Shown here: piece after piece, positions 7,175-15,954 of the stretch | How positions within the stretch are numbered: the first letter of the stretch is position 1 | How the letters are laid out: each line of letters opens with the position of its first letter | DNA from: an uncultured Clostridia bacterium | Lineage (GTDB): Bacteria > Bacillota > Clostridia > Christensenellales > UBA1242 | Assembly: GCA_947623775.1 (NCBI GenBank) | Contig: CANQHL010000020.1 | Coordinates: forward strand, 1 to 17,963 | Length of the DNA stretch: 17,963 nt | Direction of reading: 5' to 3' | Notes under the pieces: model-generated | The model's input: the letters and a program-made list of their open reading frames with translations, nothing else | Database searches by the model: none | What the model was told of the DNA's origin: nothing | Translations under genes and position numbers: made by a program

Positions 7175-8179
7175 ATGGAAACAAAAACATTTAAAGGAAT
7201 AAACAAAAATGATATTAACGAAACACATTTTGATAGTGTTTTGGAGTTTTTGTCGTACATTGAACGCAACCAGCCCATCACCAGCGTTGAGAAGAGCAAA
7301 ACAAGCAGTGCCAACTTCACTTTAACCGACAGTTTTGACCAGGCATTTGACATGTGTAAAAATGGCTATTTTGATGAGGACGTTGCGAAATTTCAAACGT
7401 ATTTCATCAAAATACAAAAAATTCTTGATCAGAAACTTGTCCACTTAAAAACAAAACATGATATTGTTGGATTTGTTCCCGATATACCAGAATATTTAAG
7501 GGGAAACCCATTAAACATGATAAATGTTCCACCGGCAAAAAAAGACGCAAAACCGAAAAGCATCACTTTTTCAGTGAACTGTGCAACCCAGAGCAATGAA
7601 AAACTCAGCACTATGGCAAAAAGAGGACTTGCATTTTTGACGATGTATTACATTCTTGAAAAATTAAATTTCAACATAAAATGCGACTTAACAAACATTT
7701 CATCACGCAAAATGGCTTATCCATTTGTAACAGATGATAATTTCTTAATGAAATACACTGTAAACCTGATAAAACGCGGTGAAAAAATAAATATATCAAA
7801 ATTATTTTTCCCACTTGTGCACCCCTCTTTTGCAAGAAGAATTTGCTTTGCCTTTGATGAGCGAAATCCTTTTCTGAAAAAAAGGCAAGAATACTTCAAA
7901 AATTACGGTTATGTGCTGAGTGATGAAGAATATATGAAAAATGCCGGACAAGAGAAGAAAAAAGATGAAATAATTCTCTACTCTGATGACTTGGATTTTC
8001 ACAAGCCATTTTCTGAAATTTTGGGTGCAATGGTGAAAAAACTCGGTCTGCTTGGACTTCCTGAAAATTCCGTTAAAACCATTCTTGACATGATGAAAAA
8101 TCTTGATTTCAGCGAAATTGACGAATATATAAATGATATAGCACAATCAGAACAATCTGACGAACGTGAACTAATTTAA
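7175..8179 (+). CDS. DUF7192-like protein, paralog B of the AAA+ operon
   Basis: 334 aa; GAGG lies just before ATG 7175, overlapping the end of paralog A's stop region. The same blocks occur in the same order as in paralog A: HFDSVLEFLSYIER, ANFTLT, FDMCKNGYFDEDV, KTKHDIVGFVPDIPEYL, GNPLNMIN, then SITFSVNCATQSNEKLSTM, LIKRGEKINISK and FPLVHPSFARR. The N-terminal half is most conserved and the C-terminal third diverges, with an insertion around NISSRKMAYPFVTD. Co-conservation implies an old in-place duplication with both copies kept, perhaps as a heterodimer or as two subunits around the ATPase ring. No catalytic motif is visible. It is the last gene of the operon; a terminator begins within its stop codon. 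Confidence 0.75.
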   Translation: METKTFKGINKNDINETHFDSVLEFLSYIERNQPITSVEKSKTSSANFTLTDSFDQAFDMCKNGYFDEDVAKFQTYFIKIQKILDQKLVHLKTKHDIVGFVPDIPEYLRGNPLNMINVPPAKKDAKPKSITFSVNCATQSNEKLSTMAKRGLAFLTMYYILEKLNFNIKCDLTNISSRKMAYPFVTDDNFLMKYTVNLIKRGEKINISKLFFPLVHPSFARRICFAFDERNPFLKKRQEYFKNYGYVLSDEEYMKNAGQEKKKDEIILYSDDLDFHKPFSEILGAMVKKLGLLGLPENSVKTILDMMKNLDFSEIDEYINDIAQSEQSDERELI

Positions 8180-8226
8180 AGCGATATTGCAATTTTTTCA
8201 GTTTGCAAGCAACATCGCTTTTTTAT
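8179..8226 (+). terminator. Intrinsic terminator of the AAA+ operon
   Basis: AAGCGATATTGC (8179-8190) pairs with GCAACATCGCTT (8209-8220), 11 of 12 positions, around an 18-nt loop, followed by T-rich sequence. The T-rich tail runs directly into the -35 of the next promoter (8227), a tight terminator-promoter junction. Confidence 0.75.
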
Positions 8227-8255
8227 TTGACAAAACACCTTTTATGTGAGATAAT
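8227..8255 (+). promoter_or_regulatory. Promoter of the radical SAM/pnuC unit
   Basis: TTGACA (8227-8232), 17-bp spacer, GATAAT (8250-8255). The -10 ends only 6 nt before ATG 8262, so a normal start site would give an almost leaderless mRNA that omits the GGAG at 8256-8259. Confidence 0.6.
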
Positions 8256-8261
8256 GGAGAA

Positions 8262-9122
8262 ATGATAACGAAAGAAATTCAAGTAAAAGACTATTTATCA
8301 AAATCGAAAATAGGCACCTATGCCATCAATCCATACATAGGTTGCCCGCATGCCTGCAAATATTGTTACGCATGCTTTATGAGAAGATTTACATTGCACA
8401 GTGAAAAATGGGGAGACTTCGTAGATGTAAAATTATGTCAAACCCCGATAAACCTTGAAAAAATAAAGGGAAAAGAAGTTTTTATTTCAAGCGTCACCGA
8501 CTGCTACAACTCTCTTGAAGAGAGATATAAAATAACAAGAAATATTCTTTCTCAACTTGTCGAAAGTGACTGCTACATTCAAATTTCCACAAAAAGCAAA
8601 TTGATTTTGAGAGATTTGGATATTTTAAAAAAGTTGAAGCACCTAGAAGTTGCAATGTCGGTAAACACGCTTGACGAAAATTTTAAAAATGATATGGATA
8701 AGGCAAGCAGTATTGCCGACCGACTGAAAACGCTCAAAACTCTTCATGAAAACGGAATTTTCACCGTTCTTTTTATGTCCCCCATCTTTATAGGTATAAC
8801 TGATTATAAAAAAATCATCGAGGAGACAAAAGATTACATTGATGAATTTTGGTTTGAGGACTTAAATTTACGCGGCGGCTATAAGAAAGTGATTTTGGCT
8901 TACATTAAAGAAAAGTATCCCGACCTTTATCCTTTGTATGAGGACATTTACATAAAAAATAAAAAAGAAAGTTTATATGCAAACGACAAGGAAATTGTAA
9001 AGTTTTGTCAAGAAAACAATATAAACTTCAAAGCTTATTTTCACCATGAGGAGGTTATGAAAAGCAAAGAAAAAGTGCAAGGACACGGCAAAAATAAATT
9101 TGTGCAAACTTCTTTGTTTTAA
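8262..9122 (+). CDS. SPL-family radical SAM protein (SplB-like, COG1533 type)
   Basis: 286 aa. The N-terminal motif is NPYIGCPHACKYCY with Cys28, Cys32 and Cys35 as the C-x3-C-x2-C ligands of the SAM-binding 4Fe-4S cluster. The next parts, EVFISSVTDCYNSLE, a helix and CYIQISTKSKLILRD, fit the partial TIM barrel of spore photoproduct lyase-like proteins called DNA repair photolyase in many annotations. True SplB repairs the thymine dimer called spore photoproduct, but most COG1533 members are uncharacterised, and no sporulation gene is visible here. The RRF after the cluster and the GHGKNKFVQTSLF tail are also typical of this group. It shares a transcript with pnuC, 12 nt downstream. Radical SAM is certain; the substrate is not known. 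Confidence 0.85.
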   Translation: MITKEIQVKDYLSKSKIGTYAINPYIGCPHACKYCYACFMRRFTLHSEKWGDFVDVKLCQTPINLEKIKGKEVFISSVTDCYNSLEERYKITRNILSQLVESDCYIQISTKSKLILRDLDILKKLKHLEVAMSVNTLDENFKNDMDKASSIADRLKTLKTLHENGIFTVLFMSPIFIGITDYKKIIEETKDYIDEFWFEDLNLRGGYKKVILAYIKEKYPDLYPLYEDIYIKNKKESLYANDKEIVKFCQENNINFKAYFHHEEVMKSKEKVQGHGKNKFVQTSLF

Positions 9123-9134
9123 TCTAGACTACAT

Positions 9135-9938
9135 ATGAAAAAAGAAAATGTTTTTGTTAGGCTATGGAAATTTTACACTCCATATGAAAAAATCTGGTTT
9201 TTAAGCATCACCGTACTCGCTTTCCTTTTCGCTTTTCTCTTCCCCGAAGAAGATGTCGGCGGAATTAATGGAAAAGTAATTATGGCTTTATATCTTGTAG
9301 ATATATTTTCCAACATTCTTTGCGAACTTTTAATTTCAAAACAAAGCAAATGGAATTTTTTGGTTTCACTTGTAGTTGAGGCAACTGAAATTGCAATTTG
9401 CATTGTGTGTGCCTATCGGTTTGCCACAATGGCAACAACCATCTTCTTTTGGATTCCCGTTGACATAATAAGTTTCTTTGTTTGGAACAAACACCCCGAC
9501 AAGGAAAAAAGTGAATTGACCGAAGTGCGAAAGTTGAATGGCTGGGAGGAAATTGCGGTTATACTCGGCATTGTTATGTGGACAATTGTTATGGGCTACC
9601 TCTTTTCGCTTGTCGATGTTGAAAACAGCATATTAGGAGACAACGAGGTTATTATAAAAGTGGTTTGTTATGTTGACGCCTGTTGCAGTGCCGTGGGAAT
9701 GGCAAACGGACTTTTCATTTTGTTTAGATATGAGGAACAATGGATTGCATGGTATATATCCACATTTTTGGAAATTGCAATCAACATTATGTCGGGACAA
9801 TGGGTGCTTCTAGTGCTTAAAGCGGGATATTTGACAAACACAACATATGGTTATATCAAATGGAATAAATACATAAAAGAAAACAATATAAAAATCCAAG
9901 TTGCAAAGCGTGCAAAGAAATCGCAAGCAACAAAATAA
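9135..9938 (+). CDS. pnuC: PnuC-family nicotinamide riboside/vitamin precursor transporter
   Basis: 267 aa with about seven hydrophobic segments: around FLSITVLAFLFAFLF, a segment near VIMALYLVDIFSNIL, then FLVSLVVEATEIAICIV, TTIFFWIPVDIISFFVW, IAVILGIVMWTIVMGYL, GMANGLFILFRYEEQWIAW and WVLLVLKAGYLTNTTYGYI. The FRYEEQWIAW and TNTTYGYIKW stretches are typical of PnuC facilitators, which move uncharged nicotinamide riboside (or thiamine or riboflavin in relatives); a cytosolic kinase traps the substrate. The N-terminus also carries an extra soluble start, MKKENVFVRLWKFY, and the tail is basic. There is no strong ribosome binding site, so it probably depends on translation of the radical SAM gene just upstream. 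Which vitamin is carried cannot be read; no NAD-related kinase or riboswitch is visible. Confidence 0.85.
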   Translation: MKKENVFVRLWKFYTPYEKIWFLSITVLAFLFAFLFPEEDVGGINGKVIMALYLVDIFSNILCELLISKQSKWNFLVSLVVEATEIAICIVCAYRFATMATTIFFWIPVDIISFFVWNKHPDKEKSELTEVRKLNGWEEIAVILGIVMWTIVMGYLFSLVDVENSILGDNEVIIKVVCYVDACCSAVGMANGLFILFRYEEQWIAWYISTFLEIAINIMSGQWVLLVLKAGYLTNTTYGYIKWNKYIKENNIKIQVAKRAKKSQATK

Positions 9939-9986
9939 TCCTTTTTAACTTGAGTAATTTGACATATTTACAACCCAAGCAATTTA

Positions 9987-10068
9987 ACACAATTGCAAAT
10001 TGATAAATTTGACACAATTGCAAATGATAAAATTTAACACAATCGCAAAATGTTTGATACAATTGCAA
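9987..10068. repeat. Four spaced copies of an ACACAATTGCAA motif
   Basis: ACACAATTGCAA occurs at 9987-9998, 10012-10023, 10037-10048 (one change, AATCGCAA) and 10057-10068 (ATACAATTGCAA). The steps are 25, 25 and 20 bp, and the flanks are also alike (ATTTAAC/ATTTGAC). The array sits in the convergent gap between pnuC and the subtilase, downstream of both, so it is not a normal promoter site. The rest of 9939-10164 is A+T-rich noncoding sequence; short frames on the minus strand come from the repeat. Confidence 0.6.
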
Positions 10069-10164
10069 TTTATAATTTTGCACTTGCAAATTGATTTATT
10101 ATAAATTTTGAATTTAATTGAATTCAATTTGCGATTTAAAATCGGACTATATATGAAAAAATAT

Positions 10165-10205
10165 GAAAAAATCTGTTTAACCTTATGGCTAAACAGACTT
10201 TTTTT
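10165..10205. terminator. Bidirectional terminator between pnuC and the subtilase gene
   Basis: TCTGTTTAACC (10172-10182) and GGCTAAACAGA (10187-10197) pair with one G-U type position and a TTAT loop. A T-run follows on the plus strand (10199-10205), and an A-run (10166-10171) gives the T-run on the minus strand. It serves both convergent genes. Confidence 0.8.
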
Positions 10206-13200
10206 ATTCATATCCTCTTCTCTTTTTTAAATGTTTGCAAACAAAGATGCTTGCAACAATGGCGGAAGTGACAACCACAACGGCAGTGACAACGTAGGCA
10301 ATCCAGACATAACTTGTTTTTTCTCTTACAATCAAAATACATCTTGTTTTGCTTATGTCAAAAAACAGTGCGCTTTCCGTCCATTCAAAGTCAATTTTTT
10401 CAAATGTTTCCCCGATAAGCCCGGACAATAGTATTGCTTTTTCCACACGGCGAGAGTTTCGAAGAATAACTCGAACAGGTTCCACCATCTCACATTCAAC
10501 ATCGTTGATGAAGAGTGAAATAATGAAGCCATCGGCAAAAGTATATTTTTTTCCCATATCGAATGGATTTATGTAGCGAACAGTCACGTCAAGTGTTCCA
10601 TCTTCAAGTGCGGCAATATTGTTTTTGTTTATATATAATTCAAAATACATAATCACCACTTTCAGATTTTTTGTCCTGTCAAGTTCGTCAGTCTTAATTC
10701 TAACTTTTGATGTAATTAAATTTTTCGACTCCACATAATCAAGTGTTTGGTCTATGTGCTTTATAGTGTTGATTTCATCAAAAATAGGTTTTATTTTGAC
10801 ATCTTCAACAAGCACGCCCTCAAAATCCCACTTTTTAAAAATGTAATGGCAATTTTCTATTTCATCAATGGTTGGAAAAGCATATCTTTGTGAATTGAAA
10901 AGTGGCGTTGTGCCATATTCAAGAATTTCTTGATAAATTATCCCCCCTGTGCCGTCAAGCCATGTGACGCGATAACTTTTTATCCCTTCTGAAAATTGTG
11001 CCGTAAAAGTTGTATCCCCTGTAATTGGCAAAATCTCAGGTTCCCAGCCTATAAACTGATAGGAATATTGATTTGTCTCATCTTTTTTTGGAGTGCCATA
11101 AATGTCTATCTTGTAAGTTGGCGTTTGCCCATATTGATATTTTTCTTTGTAGATTTCATCTCCATTTCCGTCTTTCCAGATTACCGAATATTCAACAGGA
11201 GTTTCATAATATAAGGCATAAAGTTTCAATTTCAATTCATCATCAAATTCATCAGCAATGTCACTTATATAAATTCCACGATAATTTCTGTTCCAACTTT
11301 GAAAATCATATTGCATTCCATCTTTTTGATAAGAGTGGTTAAATTCCGGATAGAAAATTTGACTATTCAAATTAAATTCTTCAAAAGTGAAAATATCTCC
11401 ATCATTTCCAACAACGCCATTGCCATCGTAATCATATCCATAATAGAAGTAAATTCTATAAATAATGGCTTCTTGTTTGTATTTAGGCGAATAACTTACA
11501 TCACCCGTCACCTCATGCACGTCTCCCCAGCCCGCAAAGGTGTAAAGATATGCTTCATCTTTGTACGCCCTTGGCAAGCCATGCGATTCATCATAACTTG
11601 GCACTGTTCCATATTCGACATCTTCGCTGTAAATAAGCCGACCATCTCTATCAAACCATGAAACTTTATATTTTCTTTTAGCTTCCAGATATTTTGCAAT
11701 GATAGAGCAGTCTCCCTCAATGATTGAATTGTCGTCAAGCAAAACTCCGTCAATTGTCCAGCCTTGAAAAACATATTCAAATTCAACCGACTGTTCTCGC
11801 TGAGGATTTTGCTCTGGAAACACAAATTTTTCTCCTCTTTCCGCTTTCAATCTGATAAAGATGTCACCTTCATCATTGACTTCCCCCGAGTTGTCAAAAT
11901 CATAGCCATAGTAATAGGTAAGCATGTAAGAATTTTTTTGTGATGTAAACTTCCTTACAATATATGTTGCATCACGGCTAGGCGTGGTTATATCGGTTGG
12001 ATCAAGCGTGAGAATGTCACCCTCCATATACCAATTTTGGAGTGTGTAGGTGTTGTAACCATCTTGATACATTTTCGGCACGATTATCGTATCATTAATG
12101 TTGTAAACATCTTGAGAAATGATAATCGGCACTTCTGATACGGCAAATTTAAATGTGATTATGTACGCTTGCACACGTGTCAACACTTTAAATTCATTAA
12201 ATTCCTTTACATAATAGGAAGATGCAACAGACATATTTTTATCTATATAAATGTAGCCCACTTGCGGGAAGTTTTCATTTAGCAACTTTATGTTTTGGCG
12301 AAGATAAACTCTCAAACTTCCATCATTACTAATTCCGCCCGCTTCAAGTACGTCCACTTTTGACAGGTCCACCCTGCCAAGTTCAAAACAGGTGTCAAAC
12401 GCCTTGGTGCGTATAACTTTTGTTTTGCTTAAATCAATGTTTGAAAGACTTACACAAAATGCGAAAGCGTTTTTCGGCACAACTTCAACTGAAAAGTTTT
12501 TGACTTCACTCAAAGACAAGCAATTTTGAAATTGACCGCCACCTGCGGCAAATTCTTTACAACTTGCAAGGTTGATTGTTTGAAATCCGCACCCATAAAA
12601 GGCTTCACTGCCTATGCTTAACGTTGACGATAAATCAATAGATGTAAGTGAAGAGCAGCCGTAGAAAGTTTTATCAGGTATATTTAACGCCTTAAATCCG
12701 GTGACTTTTTCAAGTCCGCTGCAATCAATAAAGACTTGCTCGCCAAGTGTTTTCAAAGATTTTAAATTTAAATTTACAAATGCAAAGCAATTATAGAACG
12801 CACTAGAACCTATTTCTTCGCACTCACTCAAATCAATGGAATTCAATTTTTGACAATTTCTAAACGCACTGTCGGCAACTTTTGTAATTCGCCCTATCGA
12901 AACACGTTCCAGACTTGTGCAATTGAAAAAGGCATTGTTTTTAATTTCAATATCTCGAACATCGTCCTCAAATTCCATGCTTATACTTTTTATGTTGCTT
13001 TTGCCAAAGAAACAATTTGCATCAATAAATGAAATTCTGTATCTTTGGCCATTTAAAACATAGTATTGAGGGATATAAATGTATTCTTCATTTCCCTGAT
13101 AACTCCCAAGCCCGATTTTACCTTCACCGCCCGAGACGAAACTGAAATCTTTAAGTTTAGGATACAAAAAGTAGGCTACAACTTCAATGTCACAACATGG

Positions 13201-15954
13201 CATTGTGAAAAATTCTTTTTGGCTTATCTCAACCATAAGCCCGCTTGACATATAGTAGGCACTATCAAGATAATATCCATCACCGGGCAAATATTGCACT
13301 TTCACCTGCATTCCATAAGATGCCTCAGTGATTTCGGCGCCGTTTGCGTCTAATATTTTTATTGCACCCTCGCCCTCAACTCTGCTTGTGATATGATAGA
13401 TAATTTGAGAATATTCAACGTTTATTTCCACATCATGCTCGGGCATATTAAAACAATATCTCCCATTTTCCGATGTGAGCGGTTGACCATCTATGGAAAC
13501 TCCTTTAAGTTCATATCCGTCAAGCCCGTGATTTACAATCATGACCTCTTCATCGGCATAATAAAATGTTTTTGGCGTAATAAGTCCGCATTGCCCGACA
13601 TTAGAAACAAAAGTTATGTGATATTGTTGTTTTTGTTCGTAAGAATATTGAGCAGGCAAAAGTGCCGAGTTGCCATATCTATCAAAAATTTTAAAAATAT
13701 AGCAATAGTTTCCAACATACAATTCATCGCACACATAATTTATTTCCATGCTTATGCCCGCAAAAGTTTGATTTTGAATAAGTAAATCCGATTGATCCAA
13801 AATTTCATCATCAGAGCGGTAGACTTCAAGACGCAAATCATATCCCGTCAAATTCACCTGCAAATTTGGAGCGTCAATTTTTAATATTTTAGGTGCAAGT
13901 GAAACAACGTTAAACTTAGAAATTTGTTCCATTCCTGTGTCGTAGCAGTAAACGGTCATATTGGATTTTGTAGGAAAAGCAAAACTTGCTATTTTTGAAA
14001 TGTTTGGTCCGAGCATTAAAATTCTCAAATTGTCAGCACCGCTGATAAACCATATGCCTAAATTCACCACATCGGGCAACTGCAAAGAAATCAAATTTTT
14101 GCAATTTTGAAAAACACTTCCTTCCAGCGTCTCAACACCCTTGCCGACAAATCCGACAATGCCACTTTCGGCAAAAGCGGATTCGCCAATGCTTTTAACT
14201 GAAAAAGTTGTTATGCTTTCTTGATATGCTTTTGTATAGTGAAAAGCATACGCTTCAATGTTTTTCAAGTTTTCCCAATCAAGCACAACTTCTTGCAACT
14301 TCTCATAGCCAGAAAAGGCGTATGCGGACACTGTTCTAAGAGATGAAAGGTCAACTTTTTTGAGATTGAAACTTTTCCAGAATGTTTCACTTCCATTATA
14401 GCCAAATGAAAAACTTGAATATTTCCCAGTTGGCGATGAGAGTATTGCCGTCAATTTCGGCAAATACAATTCTTCGAGTGCGTAACAATATTTTGTTATT
14501 TTTTGTGCGTTTTTTGAGCCAAGATAAAGATATTTCATTTCAGAATTTGACACAAAAGGAAATTCATCGCAAGCAATGTCAAATTCGCATGTAAAACTTT
14601 TTATCGACAAGCCATAAAACAAATTTTTGGCAAGTTTTTTGACTTCAATTCCATTTATCGTTTGTGGCAAAACAATTTCATCAAGTCCGCTTGAATAACT
14701 TGTAACAACGCCGTCACTTGTAATCGTGAAACCCAAACCATTATCGTTGTTCAAATGCCCTTTTTCAAGATATTGGACTTCATATAAAGGGCTCATATCG
14801 ACAGGTCTTGAATTTTCATCAAGTTTATACACAATCATTTTTATCTTTGTTGAAGATGATATGTAAAGCGAGCCATTCACCGCTTGCAAGTTATCAAATG
14901 TTGGAATTGACCCGTCAAGTGAATAAGATATGCAATATTGCTGTTGTGGATAACTTATATTAAGCGTAAAGGCACTTTCAAATTCAACACTTTCCCCGAT
15001 TTGTCCGAAACTTAAATCAGGTTGCTCAAAACTTTCATTCTCTATGCTTGCAACAATGTATGGAATGCCATAGCCAAACAACCCGTCTTTTCCTCTTTCG
15101 CCAAAATCATATGTGTTTTCTTTCAGCATGCTTTCCGCCTTAGCCGCCGTGAAATCATCTTCCATCTCAGTGGCAAGAAGAGCAATAAGTGCCGAAGCGT
15201 GAGGAGTTGCCATAGAAGTTCCGTTTAAAACTGAATAATTATATCCATCAGCCGATGTCAAACTTACATCATAACTGCATTCATTCGGCACACAACTTAA
15301 AATTCCTGAACCAGGCAAACAGAGATCGACATTTGAACCATAATTTGAATATTCGGCAAAAACAGGGAATTTTTTATACAGGGCATTTTGTTTAAAGGCG
15401 GAAATTGTTAGCGCCCTTTCAGCAGATGCCGGAAACTCATTTTCCGCATAATATCCCGAATTGCCCGCCGCAACAACAACCAAAATATTGTTTGTGTAGG
15501 CATTATCTATCATATCTCGCATTTTTTGGTCTGTTTCGCCCTTTCCGGACAAACTTAAATTTGTTGCAACAACATTCAATTTTTTGTCTGTTTTCAAAAA
15601 TATAGCATACTCAATTCCCGACATTATACTTGACTTTGAGCCGTTGCCCGATGAATTTAACACTTTCACGGGAATAATTTTAACGTTGTCGAGAGTTAGG
15701 TCAACAATAGTCCCCGCAACATGTGTTCCATGCCCAACATCGTCCTCAAAATTATATTCACTTGAATTGTTTGTGCTGGTGTAAAAACTTTTTCCATCTT
15801 CAATGTCAATTCGCCCACGCAAAAATTCGTGGTCGGTGTCAATGCCGGTATCAAGGACAACCACATAAACGGGTTTTAAAGGTTTGTTTTTTGCAAGAAG
15901 ATGGTTTTGATAATCTTCAATCCCAAGTATATCACTTCCCCATGAGAGAAATTT
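10204..15954 (-). CDS. Membrane-anchored subtilisin-like protease with LRR and InlB-type repeats, N-terminus lost at junction
   Basis: The frame stays open to a TTG at 16161 (numbering from there, 1985 aa), but native sequence probably begins near residue 70 (15954). Catalytic triad: Asp104 (VVLDTGID), His144 (GHGTHVAG), Ser316 (NGTSMATP), plus oxyanion Asn234 (AAGNSG), all intact. Then a chitobiase-C-like region (about 405-465), LRR_5 repeats (about 480-750), a divergent repeat region (about 845-995), LRR_5 repeats (about 1045-1280), and InlB-type B repeats (about 1495-1565, 1655-1725, 1730-1795), with two calcium-loop-like motifs (1421-1433, 1577-1589). A single membrane helix (about 1951-1974) and KHLKKRRGYE tail anchor the C-terminus. 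The signal peptide and propeptide are missing, and TTG 16161 has no ribosome binding site and lies antisense in tdk. As assembled it could not be secreted normally. The complete gene would encode a surface protease or adhesin. Confidence 0.85.
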   Translation of the reverse strand, partial: KFLSWGSDILGIEDYQNHLLAKNKPLKPVYVVVLDTGIDTDHEFLRGRIDIEDGKSFYTSTNNSSEYNFEDDVGHGTHVAGTIVDLTLDNVKIIPVKVLNSSGNGSKSSIMSGIEYAIFLKTDKKLNVVATNLSLSGKGETDQKMRDMIDNAYTNNILVVVAAGNSGYYAENEFPASAERALTISAFKQNALYKKFPVFAEYSNYGSNVDLCLPGSGILSCVPNECSYDVSLTSADGYNYSVLNGTSMATPHASALIALLATEMEDDFTAAKAESMLKENTYDFGERGKDGLFGYGIPYIVASIENESFEQPDLSFGQIGESVEFESAFTLNISYPQQQYCISYSLDGSIPTFDNLQAVNGSLYISSSTKIKMIVYKLDENSRPVDMSPLYEVQYLEKGHLNNDNGLGFTITSDGVVTSYSSGLDEIVLPQTINGIEVKKLAKNLFYGLSIKSFTCEFDIACDEFPFVSNSEMKYLYLGSKNAQKITKYCYALEELYLPKLTAILSSPTGKYSSFSFGYNGSETFWKSFNLKKVDLSSLRTVSAYAFSGYEKLQEVVLDWENLKNIEAYAFHYTKAYQESITTFSVKSIGESAFAESGIVGFVGKGVETLEGSVFQNCKNLISLQLPDVVNLGIWFISGADNLRILMLGPNISKIASFAFPTKSNMTVYCYDTGMEQISKFNVVSLAPKILKIDAPNLQVNLTGYDLRLEVYRSDDEILDQSDLLIQNQTFAGISMEINYVCDELYVGNYCYIFKIFDRYGNSALLPAQYSYEQKQQYHITFVSNVGQCGLITPKTFYYADEEVMIVNHGLDGYELKGVSIDGQPLTSENGRYCFNMPEHDVEINVEYSQIIYHITSRVEGEGAIKILDANGAEITEASYGMQVKVQYLPGDGYYLDSAYYMSSGLMVEISQKEFFTMPCCDIEVVAYFLYPKLKDFSFVSGGEGKIGLGSYQGNEEYIYIPQYYVLNGQRYRISFIDANCFFGKSNIKSISMEFEDDVRDIEIKNNAFFNCTSLERVSIGRITKVADSAFRNCQKLNSIDLSECEEIGSSAFYNCFAFVNLNLKSLKTLGEQVFIDCSGLEKVTGFKALNIPDKTFYGCSSLTSIDLSSTLSIGSEAFYGCGFQTINLASCKEFAAGGGQFQNCLSLSEVKNFSVEVVPKNAFAFCVSLSNIDLSKTKVIRTKAFDTCFELGRVDLSKVDVLEAGGISNDGSLRVYLRQNIKLLNENFPQVGYIYIDKNMSVASSYYVKEFNEFKVLTRVQAYIITFKFAVSEVPIIISQDVYNINDTIIVPKMYQDGYNTYTLQNWYMEGDILTLDPTDITTPSRDATYIVRKFTSQKNSYMLTYYYGYDFDNSGEVNDEGDIFIRLKAERGEKFVFPEQNPQREQSVEFEYVFQGWTIDGVLLDDNSIIEGDCSIIAKYLEAKRKYKVSWFDRDGRLIYSEDVEYGTVPSYDESHGLPRAYKDEAYLYTFAGWGDVHEVTGDVSYSPKYKQEAIIYRIYFYYGYDYDGNGVVGNDGDIFTFEEFNLNSQIFYPEFNHSYQKDGMQYDFQSWNRNYRGIYISDIADEFDDELKLKLYALYYETPVEYSVIWKDGNGDEIYKEKYQYGQTPTYKIDIYGTPKKDETNQYSYQFIGWEPEILPITGDTTFTAQFSEGIKSYRVTWLDGTGGIIYQEILEYGTTPLFNSQRYAFPTIDEIENCHYIFKKWDFEGVLVEDVKIKPIFDEINTIKHIDQTLDYVESKNLITSKVRIKTDELDRTKNLKVVIMYFELYINKNNIAALEDGTLDVTVRYINPFDMGKKYTFADGFIISLFINDVECEMVEPVRVILRNSRRVEKAILLSGLIGETFEKIDFEWTESALFFDISKTRCILIVREKTSYVWIAYVVTAVVVVTSAIVASIFVCKHLKKRRGYE

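Noticed and set aside
394..9938. Prophage
   Set aside because: No capsid, tail, terminase, integrase or lysis gene is visible; the DUF7192-like resemblance alone is not enough.
9987..10068. CRISPR array
   Set aside because: Repeat cores are only 12 bp, spacers are 8-13 bp and similar to each other, and no cas gene is present.
9856..10211. Small minus-strand proteins in the pnuC-subtilase gap
   Set aside because: They are low-complexity translations of the repeat array, without ribosome binding sites, and partly antisense to pnuC.
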